Source: Candidatus Obscuribacterales bacterium (lineage in GTDB: Bacteria > Cyanobacteriota > Vampirovibrionia > Obscuribacterales > Obscuribacteraceae). Taken from it: a stretch of 34,625 nt of DNA. Of the stretch, positions 1 to 6,874 are shown piece after piece (the first letter of the stretch is position 1; each line of letters starts with the position of its first letter). The translations under genes and the position numbers were made by a program. The stretch spans positions 1-34,625 of the forward strand of contig JAKFUT010000138.1 in NCBI GenBank assembly GCA_021732565.1. The letters run 5' to 3'. Under the pieces are notes generated by a model. The model saw only the letters and a list, made by a program, of their open reading frames with translations. It did not search any database and had not been told where the DNA came from.

Positions 1-753
1 CTGCTTGATTCGCACATCTGGATCTGCGTGATACAGCGCATCAGTAATGTCCTCATCATCGCGACGATTCTGAGGAATGTTGGTGTCCATCAGATACAGC
101 GGCACACGACCAACTTGAGCCTTCCACACCTGAATGTTGCAGCTTCGCCCCGGCAGTTCAACCGAGATAATGAGCGGCAGGCCATCAGCACCACGAACCT
201 GCTGAATAGGCATGTTGTAGAAGTCATTGATGGGATAACGCTCTTGCTGCCATCCATCGGGATTGAGATACTGCCGAAAATAACCTTGCTGGTAAGCAAT
301 GCCCACAGCTACGAAGGGAAGACCAAGATCAGACGCAGCTTTCACATGATCTCCGGCAAGCACTCCCAACCCGCCCGAGTATATGGGAAGCGCCTCACTG
401 ATACCAAACTCCGCCGAGAAATAGGCTATCAATTCGCCTTGCGCTTTGCGTTTCTCCCGCCGATACCATGTACTCTGGCTACTGAGGTAGCGATCGAAAT
501 TTTGGCTGATTCGATTGAGATTTGCTATGTATGCGTCATCTTTAGCGGCCTGATCTAAGCGCTCTTGCGAAATGGTGCCCAGCATCAAAACCGGGTTGTG
601 TCCTGTCGACTCCCAGAGGTCCTTATCGAGGCGGCGAAACAATGCAACCGTTTCATGGTCCCATGTCCACCTCAAGTTGTAAGCAAGAACTCGAAGGCTC
701 TCCAGTTCAGGAGGGAGGAATGGAACGACTTCCACTGTACGAATCGGCTGCAT
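1..753 (-). CDS. glgP: alpha-glucan (glycogen/maltodextrin) phosphorylase, N-terminal part
   Basis: The minus strand is open from an ATG at 753 to the left edge (251 codons, no stop), so only the N-terminus is present. The translation begins MQPIRTVEVVPFLPPEL and continues with NLRWTWDHETVALFRRLD and LWESTGHNPVLML, the pattern of the DUF3417 domain that precedes the catalytic domain in the short alpha-glucan phosphorylase family. It is followed by the start of the phosphorylase fold: AYFSAEFGISEALPIYSGGL, GVLAGDHVKAASDLG, and GYFRQYLNPDGWQQERYP. The enzyme releases glucose-1-phosphate from storage glucan in the cytosol. The pyridoxal-phosphate lysine lies beyond the window. The leader before the ATG is T-rich with only a GGGGG run as a possible ribosome binding site. 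It diverges from the redoxin gene at 944. Confidence 0.93.
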   Translation of the reverse strand, partial: MQPIRTVEVVPFLPPELESLRVLAYNLRWTWDHETVALFRRLDKDLWESTGHNPVLMLGTISQERLDQAAKDDAYIANLNRISQNFDRYLSSQSTWYRREKRKAQGELIAYFSAEFGISEALPIYSGGLGVLAGDHVKAASDLGLPFVAVGIAYQQGYFRQYLNPDGWQQERYPINDFYNMPIQQVRGADGLPLIISVELPGRSCNIQVWKAQVGRVPLYLMDTNIPQNRRDDEDITDALYHADPDVRIKQ

Positions 754-792
754 CGGTACCCCCAAAAAAACAAAAAGAACAGCTGCCAATGT

Positions 793-809
793 AAAGCCTT
801 AAAGGCTTT
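793..809. repeat. perfect 17-nt palindrome in the glgP/redoxin divergent region
   Basis: AAAGCCTT and AAGGCTTT flank a single central A. It could fold as a 6-bp hairpin with a TTAAA loop followed by a short T run on the plus strand, or act as a protein-binding dyad. It lies in the glgP leader side, just before a TTGACA element. No plus-strand gene ends upstream, so a terminator role is not obvious. Confidence 0.4.
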
Positions 810-813
810 TTGC

Positions 814-843
814 TTGACATCGGAAAACAGATCTTAGGATAGT
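814..843 (+). promoter_or_regulatory. candidate sigma-70-type promoter for the redoxin gene
   Basis: A perfect TTGACA (814-819) is followed after 18 nt by GATAGT (838-843, 4 of 6 matches to TATAAT). Transcription would begin about 90 nt before the redoxin start at 944. On the opposite strand TTGTCC (865-860 region) with TATCCT 18 nt on is a weaker candidate for glgP, so the two promoters may overlap. Confidence 0.4.
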
Positions 844-846
844 TAA

Positions 847-865
847 TTGTCCCACATGAGGACAA
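847..865. promoter_or_regulatory. inverted repeat, possible operator between glgP and the redoxin gene
   Basis: TTGTCC (847-852) and GGACAA (860-865) form a perfect 6-bp dyad with a 7-nt spacer. It sits directly downstream of the plus-strand -10 candidate and overlaps the minus-strand -35 candidate, a position suited to control of both genes. No regulator can be named from it. Confidence 0.3.
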
Positions 866-943
866 CCGCACAATCAGTCACGCATGGGGTCGAGCTTAAA
901 CATGCTTCAATTGCCACGCGTGGTCTCTCGGAGGTGAAAAGAA

Positions 944-1432
944 ATGGTCGCTCTAATGCCTGGAATCACGGCGCCTGATGTATCTCTGAGATCTTTGCAA
1001 GGAGGTCCACTGAGCCTGTCTTCGGCGCTTTCATCCAGCCCTGTTGCAATACTGATTTTCTTCAAGGTTGGCTGCCCCGTCTGTCAGTTTATATTTCCTT
1101 ACCTTGAGCGTCTTCATAAGGCGTATCCCAACGTTCCCCTGTGGGGCGTATCGCAAGATGATGATGCCGCCACCACAAACTTCACCCGAACGTACGGAAG
1201 CACCTTTCCCGTGCTTCTCGATGAAAGGCTGAATTTCACTACCCACTACGGTTTGACCAACGTGCCAACTGTTTTTGTCGTAGGAAAGAATGGACAGCTC
1301 AAATTGACTTCGGTCGGCTTCGTGAAAGCAGACCTGGAACAGATCAACGAACAACTGGCTACACTCACCGGAACCCCTCTAAAACCTTTGTTTACGGAAT
1401 CAGACGACGTGCCCGCCGTGAGGCCTGGTTGA
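944..1432 (+). CDS. thioredoxin-fold redoxin (AhpC/TlpA-like), CPVC motif
   Basis: 162 residues with no signal peptide or membrane segment, so cytosolic. The N-terminal APDVSL followed by the strand VAILIFFKVGCPVCQF is typical of the AhpC/TSA-Redoxin group. The active-site CPVC is at residues 44-47 and the expected cis-proline at NVPTVF (Pro108). With both cysteines in a CxxC it is more likely a thiol-disulfide oxidoreductase or a bacterioferritin-comigratory-type peroxiredoxin than a classical 2-Cys peroxiredoxin. The start is fixed by GGAGGTG at 930-936, 7 nt before the ATG. It opens a redox-related block continued by the DsbA-like and VKOR genes at 2831-3936. Substrate unknown. Confidence 0.85.
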   Translation: MVALMPGITAPDVSLRSLQGGPLSLSSALSSSPVAILIFFKVGCPVCQFIFPYLERLHKAYPNVPLWGVSQDDDAATTNFTRTYGSTFPVLLDERLNFTTHYGLTNVPTVFVVGKNGQLKLTSVGFVKADLEQINEQLATLTGTPLKPLFTESDDVPAVRPG

Positions 1433-1493
1433 GGGACAAAACTACCTGCTTAGGTTAAGCGGTCCAACGAAGAATCGAACAAATCGCAGACCG

Positions 1494-1530
1494 GGGCGAC
1501 ACTGAGAAGAGTCTTATCTCTGTGTCGCCC
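1494..1530. repeat. long stem-loop between redoxin and DUF4149-like genes
   Basis: GGGCGACAC at 1494-1502 pairs with GTGTCGCCC at 1522-1530, and the stem extends inward (one T/T mismatch, then GAGA/TCTC) to about 14 bp with a 9-nt loop. No T-tract follows, so it is not a standard intrinsic terminator; a Rho-independent role without a U-tail, an mRNA end-protecting hairpin, or a regulatory structure are all possible. Confidence 0.6.
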
Positions 1531-1594
1531 TGAGTAGACGATGATTAAGACAGCAAAGTGTAAATAAAATAAACAGCGAAAGTGGCAGAAAAAC

Positions 1595-2122
1595 ATGCAA
1601 ATAACAAGCAAACTACTGAGAACGATATCTCTGGCGATACTTTTCGGGGGCTCGTCAGCAATTGTCTTCGCGGCGATTGTCCTCGTTAAGGCGGCACAAG
1701 CAAAGGGAATTGCGGTGCCTGAAGCTGCTGCGACTAACGCGCCGATATTCATCCACTTCAGTAAAGTAGCGCTCGGTGGAGCAGTAGCGCTTCTGCTTGC
1801 AGAGATCCTGGATCTTCTGTCTAGCCAGAAGACCAAATTAGTGGTGGCACGCTATGCAACAAGCACAGTCTGCATCGTAAGTGCATTCATATTCGCACTG
1901 GCAATTGTGCCACCTCTGGCCGCACTGCTACCTGTAATCAACACCGATCCAACAGCACATAAATCGTTCCAGGAAATGCACGAACTATCACGGTCTGTAT
2001 TCGGAGTGACAATTTTCAGTGCTTTGCTCTCACTAGTGCTTCCACTATTCGAAAAGAATGCACCAGATTCGGTGACTGTTGCAGAAATCAACAACGCTAA
2101 TCGAGCTGCAGCGGTCCGCTAA
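1595..2122 (+). CDS. four-helix membrane protein, DUF4149-like
   Basis: 175 residues with four hydrophobic segments: about 9-31 (ISLAILFGGSSAIVFAAIVL), 52-72, 88-110 (STVCIVSAFIFALAIVPPL) and 135-155 (VFGVTIFSALLSLVLPLF). A histidine-serine motif precedes the last helix (EMHELSRSVFG), matching the general plan of DUF4149/TMEM205-type proteins, whose biochemical role is unknown. The ribosome binding site is weak (a GTGG about 14 nt before the ATG), but the ATG at 1595 gives a natural start to the first helix. It lies 160 nt after the redoxin gene, separated by a stem-loop, and may be co-transcribed. The family assignment is by pattern only. Confidence 0.7.
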   Translation: MQITSKLLRTISLAILFGGSSAIVFAAIVLVKAAQAKGIAVPEAAATNAPIFIHFSKVALGGAVALLLAEILDLLSSQKTKLVVARYATSTVCIVSAFIFALAIVPPLAALLPVINTDPTAHKSFQEMHELSRSVFGVTIFSALLSLVLPLFEKNAPDSVTVAEINNANRAAAVR

Positions 2123-2461
2123 AAATTGAGCCGCAGCGCATTTGCAGTAATGATGTTGGCAGACCGGGCTTTCACTGGCCGGGGTAGAGTTCTTCAGCTG
2201 GCACTGGCGGTCGGAAATCAGACACAATGATCTTCGGTCATCGAATCCGCTGAAACATTTTTTGTTCTCTAAGATCAATCGAAATTTTGAAACTATTCGT
2301 CGCGAGAACACCAGCGAAAACGAACAATCCACCTGGAAAGGCAAACCCTATCTGCAATCGAACGCTACCGGTATCACAAACGAAGGATTGACCAGAGCCT
2401 CTTCCAGAGCCCGATATCCGATGCGATCTTATCTTAAATGAAATAGCCAATTATCCTCATT

Positions 2462-2794
2462 GAAGCCAAAGCCGAAGATTGCAGCTACGTTTGCGCAGGA
2501 ACTGGCAATGCGACTGTTTGAGCCGGTGCGGTCGAGTGCATGGTTGCCGGCACCACCGGTCGGAAAATCGGTAACCTGGATGATTGGAATCCGTACACAT
2601 CTACCTCGGACTCAGCCACGTATACACGCAGGCTTCACAAAAATAAGCAACCCCGTCAAGAATCGCATGAACCATACACAGCCTCAGCTGCTCTAGCAAA
2701 CCTGCGGTTGAGAATGTGCCTAAAGCACCCTTCATTGCTACGCGGCCACGATCGAAGTTGGAACTGTAAACGTTCTAAGCGAGTCAATAAGCCT
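2462..2794 (+). pseudogene. possible decayed coding segment upstream of the DsbA-like gene
   Basis: The DsbA-like frame stays open upstream as far as a TGA at 2519-2521, and beyond that stop the same frame reads on to 2462. Pieces such as AEDCSYVCAGTGNATV, then TGA, then AGAVECMVAGTTGRKIGNLD and DWNPYTSTSDSA look protein-like, and a CGA to TGA change would explain the stop. No start codon with a ribosome binding site is present and I recognise no family. The rest of this 700-nt gap (2123-2461) holds only short open stretches in several frames. An alternative is ordinary non-coding DNA. Confidence 0.25.
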
Positions 2795-2830
2795 ATGAAT
2801 GCGAGACTGTTTACAAAAGGGTATTACGCG

Positions 2831-3436
2831 ATGAACCATGGAACAGCAATTAATTTCAAGAATCTGCCCAATCGCCTCGCCTGTGTCGCTTTGCTTCTGA
2901 TGGGTTCCGCTGGTGCCATCATAGCAACACAGAGCAATCCGGCAGTCGCTGCTCAACGGGCGGGATCAACTGCGCTCACGATCTATACGGATTATCAATG
3001 CTCCACTTGCAAACGATTTGAGTCCACCATTAAAGGACTTCAGGCAAAATATGGCAGTGCGATATCGCTGCGGTTTCGCAATTTCCCGCTGACAAAACAC
3101 AGAAACGGATTGGCCGCCGCATATGCAGCGGAAGCTGCTGCATCGCAAGGCAAGCTTTCTCAGATGCAGGACCAACTTTATGCCAACCAGGCAGAATGGG
3201 CCTACAGCAGCGACCCTACCGGGTCATTTGTGCAGTTCGCAAAGAGTCTCGATTTAGACATTTCGAAGTTTACAGCCGATCTGCAATCGCCAAGTATCAG
3301 GGGTAAAGTTGCCAGCGACATCTCTGCAGCCAATGCCGCAGGCATTCATGAAACCCCGACAGTGGTGCTGAACGGAAGGGCAATCGCGGGCGCAGAATTG
3401 GCGAATCTGGATCAGCTGCTTGAGAGCGCACAGTGA
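2831..3436 (+). CDS. DsbA-like thiol oxidoreductase (thioredoxin_4 type), exported
   Basis: 201 residues from the ATG at 2831, chosen because AAGGG lies 9 nt upstream and because the N-terminus then forms a signal peptide or anchor (LACVALLLMGSAGAIIATQ, about residues 16-34, with ALA-like AVAA after it). The mature part starts a thioredoxin fold with TIYTDYQCSTCKRFE, catalytic CSTC at 57-60, and ends with the cis-proline motif ETPTVVLNG. Between them is the helical insertion of the DsbA family. It should oxidise cysteines of proteins outside the cytoplasm. The downstream VKOR gene overlaps its stop codon and would re-oxidise it. Earlier in-frame starts (ATG at 2795) exist but lack a ribosome binding site and would bury the signal peptide. 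Confidence 0.88.
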   Translation: MNHGTAINFKNLPNRLACVALLLMGSAGAIIATQSNPAVAAQRAGSTALTIYTDYQCSTCKRFESTIKGLQAKYGSAISLRFRNFPLTKHRNGLAAAYAAEAAASQGKLSQMQDQLYANQAEWAYSSDPTGSFVQFAKSLDLDISKFTADLQSPSIRGKVASDISAANAAGIHETPTVVLNGRAIAGAELANLDQLLESAQ

Positions 3437-3936
3437 TGTATCAACCAAAAACCACAAACAAAGCGTGGTTGTGGCCGGTGTTGATGGTCGCATCAATTGG
3501 CTTGATCGATGCATCTTACTTGACTTACAAACACTTTGCCGGCCAATTCGTTGGTTGTTCTCTCCAAAACAGCTGCGACGAAGTGCTGAGCAGCCCATTC
3601 AGTACTATCGGCGATATGCCACTGTCTATGTTCGGAGCATTATATTATGCACTTATGATCACACTGGCCCTGGCGGCTATGAGGGGATCATCGCGGTCGG
3701 GACGATTCTTGAAGTGGCCCGCAGCAGCAGCATTTGTTGCCTCATGCTATTTGCTGTACTTGCAACTAGCGGTAATTCATGCCACATGCGAATATTGCTT
3801 ACTGTCGTTCAGCACGGTCACATTTCTACTCGCCCTGACATGGATCGGCTCGCGGCGGCTCAAACGTACTTTGAATTCAAGCAGAAAACCGCAGTCGGCC
3901 CGAACAGATAGCGAAGGTGTTGCTTGTCCTCGCTAA
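3436..3936 (+). CDS. vitamin K epoxide reductase (VKOR) family disulfide-generating membrane protein
   Basis: 166 residues with four membrane helices. Family landmarks are present: GLIDASYLTYKHF in helix 1, the loop cysteines C41 and C47 (FVGCSLQNSCDEV), the conserved serine S64 in PLSMFG, and the quinone-facing CEYC at C118-C121 (IHATCEYCLLS). VKOR homologues take electrons from DsbA-like partners and pass them to quinone, replacing DsbB. The stop of the DsbA-like gene overlaps this ATG as TGATG, so the two are translationally coupled; a GTG one codon earlier is also possible. No thioredoxin domain is fused here, unlike many cyanobacterial VKORs; the separate upstream gene supplies it. Confidence 0.92.
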   Translation: MYQPKTTNKAWLWPVLMVASIGLIDASYLTYKHFAGQFVGCSLQNSCDEVLSSPFSTIGDMPLSMFGALYYALMITLALAAMRGSSRSGRFLKWPAAAAFVASCYLLYLQLAVIHATCEYCLLSFSTVTFLLALTWIGSRRLKRTLNSSRKPQSARTDSEGVACPR

Positions 3937-4050
3937 CCTGTCCGAAGATTGTGTCCGAAGAAAGGTGCATTCAAATTTTCCACAAGAGCTTTCTTGAGCC
4001 ATATTGTTAATCTTCAGCGAAACGGCATAGCGATTTGAAAGCTTCCTCGA

Positions 4051-4797
4051 CTAGTTCGCCCCGTACTGATTGCGTTCCTTCTGGACCTGTTTCTTGTCGT
4101 CGAGAATGGTCTTGCGCTGCTGACCCAGCTTTTGAGTCATCTGCTTTTGGTAGTCCATTTGCTGTTGCTCTTGCACCTGCTCGGTGGCCTGCCGCTCCTG
4201 TCTAAGTTCGCGGCGCTCTTCTGTTTTCATTTGATGCTTCAGTGCCACAGGATTCTGAGCTCCATCTGGTCCGGGAGTCCACCGGGGACCAGTGAGCGGA
4301 GCTTCGCGAGGCGATTCAACCACGCTTGTTCCCGACCCGGCTGTGGATTGGACCATTTCCTTGGTTTGTCGGAGTTCATTCTTAAACTGCTTGATTTGAT
4401 TCGGATTGAGCTGCCCGCCATTTTGTGCTCGAGCCGCCGCGGCCTGTTGTGCGATTCCAGCGACATTTTGGCGGAGCTGCTGCGCCTTCTCTGGAGATAT
4501 GGTGCCGTTTTGAACACCCTGTCGAATTGCTGCTCTTTCTTCTTGTAACTTCCTTCCGAACCCCGTTCCCCGGGGTCGCATCCCTGACGGAGGACCACCT
4601 TGCGGTCCGTCGGGCCCGCTTTGTCCACCATGTGGACCACCCATTCGGCGTTGTGGCGGCCCGCCCTGCCCTCCCTGTGGCCCGCCTTGAGACCCGTCCT
4701 GAGAGCCCTGAGCCAGCGATGGAATGCACGATGCGCTCAACAACGCACAACAGGTCAGGAACATCGTTGTTTGCTTACTTGGTACCTTGCGATCCAT
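4051..4797 (-). CDS. secreted Gly/Pro/Gln-rich coiled-coil protein of unknown function
   Basis: 248 residues from the ATG at 4797, which has AGGAGG 6 nt upstream (4804-4809). The longer open frame to 4995 has no such support. A signal peptide covers residues 1-31 (TTMFLTCCALLSASCIPSLA). Next comes a low-complexity stretch rich in Gly, Gln and Pro (GPQGGQGGPPQRRMGGPHGG), then two charged helical regions rich in Gln, Glu, Arg and Lys (about 90-150 and 185-245), likely coiled coils. No catalytic motif is visible. It may be a periplasmic or surface structural protein. It diverges from the TPR gene at 5032. Confidence 0.75.
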   Translation of the reverse strand: MDRKVPSKQTTMFLTCCALLSASCIPSLAQGSQDGSQGGPQGGQGGPPQRRMGGPHGGQSGPDGPQGGPPSGMRPRGTGFGRKLQEERAAIRQGVQNGTISPEKAQQLRQNVAGIAQQAAAARAQNGGQLNPNQIKQFKNELRQTKEMVQSTAGSGTSVVESPREAPLTGPRWTPGPDGAQNPVALKHQMKTEERRELRQERQATEQVQEQQQMDYQKQMTQKLGQQRKTILDDKKQVQKERNQYGAN

Positions 4798-5031
4798 TCG
4801 ATTCCTCCTTGCCAGATAGGGGGTTACAACCTCTAACAATCCGTTTTCTCGGATCGAAGACTCCCATCGCTCGATCCTTATGTTCCCCCCGGTGGGGCTA
4901 CCAAACGGGTGAATCTCGTCGGATAATGCATCGTGGTTTGATGCGGACCGTTGATGCTGCCTAATGCACAGTCTCCACGGAGGCGCCGGCTCCATGGTGT
5001 AAGATTGAGTGCGATCCTGGAGGACGTTGCC

Positions 5032-5643
5032 GTGAAGTCAATTTTGTGCAGTGTGGCATTACTGATACTACTGGTGGTCAGCGGCACAATACCGTCGATT
5101 GCAGATACCTATAGCAAGGAGTTTCCGGGAAAAGGCACGAAAGAAGCATTCGAGAAATCCAAGGTGAATCTGCGCAACGGGCTGGTTCTGGCCAAGAACG
5201 GCAAACTCGCTGAAGCCGAAGCGGAATATCGCGAGTCAATCGAAATTTACCCGCACTTTGCCGTTACACATTTTGATCTGGGAAAAGTTCTTTACGAGCA
5301 AAAGAAAGTTGATGAAGCTGTAAAGGAATTTCAAACAGCAATCAAACTTGAACCGAAGCTCTACGACGCATGGTATTCACTCGCTGTAGTTTACGAAGAT
5401 CTCGAACAATTTGATCTGGCCGAAGTCATTTACCGTAAAGCTGTTCAAATTAAGCCCGACTATTTCGACGCCATATTCAACCTGGCCCTGCTATTGAAGA
5501 GCGAAGGAAAGCTAGATGAAGCAGAATGCAATTTCAAATTAGCAGCCGCCTTAGACGTGTCGCAGAAAGACAAAGACGATGTAGCGGCTCAACTAAAAGC
5601 ACTGGCCGCTCAGAAGAAAAGGGAACACGGGGCAGAACCGTAA
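5032..5643 (+). CDS. exported TPR protein
   Basis: 203 residues from a GTG at 5032, chosen over the upstream in-frame ATG at 4951 because GGAGGA (5019-5024) lies 7 nt before it and because a signal peptide or anchor then follows directly (KSILCSVALLILLVVSGTIP). The rest is about four tetratricopeptide repeats: GLVLAKNGKLAEAEAEYRES, FDLGKVLYEQKKVDEAVKEF, YSLAVVYEDLEQFDLAEVIY, FNLALLLKSEGKLDEAECNF. TPRs bind other proteins; the partner is unknown. Its tail runs convergently toward the response-regulator gene 150 nt away. Confidence 0.85.
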   Translation: MKSILCSVALLILLVVSGTIPSIADTYSKEFPGKGTKEAFEKSKVNLRNGLVLAKNGKLAEAEAEYRESIEIYPHFAVTHFDLGKVLYEQKKVDEAVKEFQTAIKLEPKLYDAWYSLAVVYEDLEQFDLAEVIYRKAVQIKPDYFDAIFNLALLLKSEGKLDEAECNFKLAAALDVSQKDKDDVAAQLKALAAQKKREHGAEP

Positions 5644-5792
5644 TCGGCGACAAGAAGGTGATGGGAACTGGCAAGCAGGAAGTACCCGAGCCTGCGGTGA
5701 CTGCATAATTCGCGATAGAATCGACTAGACGCTGCCAACGGTGGCACAATGCACTCTCGCAAAGCGATCAACACCACCTGGCGGCAGTTCGC

Positions 5793-6458
5793 TCAGTCGA
5801 CTACGTAACCGACGCTGTATATTGTTCGAATGATGGAAGGTTCTCCGGCGGTATCAATCTTATTGCGCAATCGGTTAATGCATGATGCCACCGTATGTGG
5901 TGAAGCGTCCACGTCTGAACTCCACACGCATCGCAATAGTTCCTCAGCACTAAATACCGTCTGACGATGACGAACAAGGTATTCAATGACGGCGAACTCA
6001 CGGGGCAACAAAGCAATCTGTTTACCGGATTTCTTAACTGTATGTGCATTGGGGTCAATTTCTAAATCACGAATTTTTAACAGATTGCTTGTCATTCCTG
6101 CTGCGCGTCTGATGAGCGCCCGCACACGAGCCGAGATCTCTCTCAACTGGGCAGGTTTGGTAACGTAATCATCGGCACCAAGGTTCAAACCTTCTTCTTT
6201 CTGCGCTAGATCAGAGCGTCCGGTGAGCATTAGAATCGGTGTAGCTCCTCCTGCATTACGAAAGTCATTGCATATATCGATACCCGACTTGTTGGGAACC
6301 TCCCAATCTAGAATTATCACGTCATACTTGTACTGCTTCAGAAGTTCAAAAGCCTCAGCTCCATCATGAGTAGCCTCAACAGTGTGTTCGGACTTAAGCC
6401 AATCACTTAGAGCCGTAGCAAAATCTTTATCGTCTTCCACAAGAAGTATTTTGGTCAT
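5793..6458 (-). CDS. OmpR/PhoB-family response regulator
   Basis: 221 residues. The receiver (1-120) has the acidic pair D9/D10, phospho-acceptor D51 (VIILDWEVP), T79 (MLTGR) and K101 (YVTKP). The C-terminal winged helix (about 128-221) has the family signature LPREFAVIEYLVRHRQTVFS, then HTVASCINRLRNKID and the terminal IYSVGYVVD. It should bind DNA when phosphorylated, most likely by the histidine kinase encoded divergently at 6875. GGAGG lies close to the ATG (about 4 nt). Confidence 0.95.
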   Translation of the reverse strand: MTKILLVEDDKDFATALSDWLKSEHTVEATHDGAEAFELLKQYKYDVIILDWEVPNKSGIDICNDFRNAGGATPILMLTGRSDLAQKEEGLNLGADDYVTKPAQLREISARVRALIRRAAGMTSNLLKIRDLEIDPNAHTVKKSGKQIALLPREFAVIEYLVRHRQTVFSAEELLRCVWSSDVDASPHTVASCINRLRNKIDTAGEPSIIRTIYSVGYVVD

Positions 6459-6874
6459 TACTCCTCCCGTTCGAAAATCAATCGCCTACACGTTAACTAG
6501 AAACACCACCCTACCCAAAGTATCGTTAGCAAGCCGGTTGATTTCTGCTTCATCACAAACAGGAGTAAATGCAGCCAGCCAATGCAGCCATCATTAGAAT
6601 TCTCGGGCTGCCGTTTGCGTTCAGGAACAGCCTAAAACAGCTCGGAGCTGACACCGAAGAGAATTCATGGCCCGCTTCCGCCTTTCAATATCCGCCTTGA
6701 GAACCGGAATCATTCATGCACCTACCCCTTTGCTGAACTGGTCCTGCAAAAAAACTTTCCAGTCCTACAACCTTACCAGGAATCATGCCACAAGTCTGAA
6801 GTTCGTTATTCTAAAGTCCGCAACTGCCATTGCCACAACGACTCAGGCATCCGACAGCACTCCTGCATGTTAAT
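6459..6874. other. divergent intergenic region between regulator and kinase genes
   Basis: 416 nt with no supported gene: short open frames here (for example 6667-6873 plus) lack a ribosome binding site and have unbiased composition. It must contain the promoters for both two-component genes and is the natural place for autoregulation. I could not pick out a convincing -35/-10 pair or operator. Confidence 0.5.

Noticed and set aside
28-558. 176-codon plus-strand open frame
   Set aside because: It is antisense to the alpha-glucan phosphorylase, which is clearly coding on the minus strand; no ribosome binding site and no domain.
2460-2696. 78-codon plus frame before the DsbA-like gene
   Set aside because: TTG start without ribosome binding site; overlaps another frame of better continuity; Pro/Arg-rich content looks non-coding.
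3420-3911. 163-codon plus frame
   Set aside because: Different frame over the VKOR gene, whose cysteines and helices are unmistakable.
4425-4964. 179-codon plus frame
   Set aside because: Antisense to the Gly/Pro-rich secreted protein; long because the GC-rich low-complexity repeat lacks stops on the other strand.
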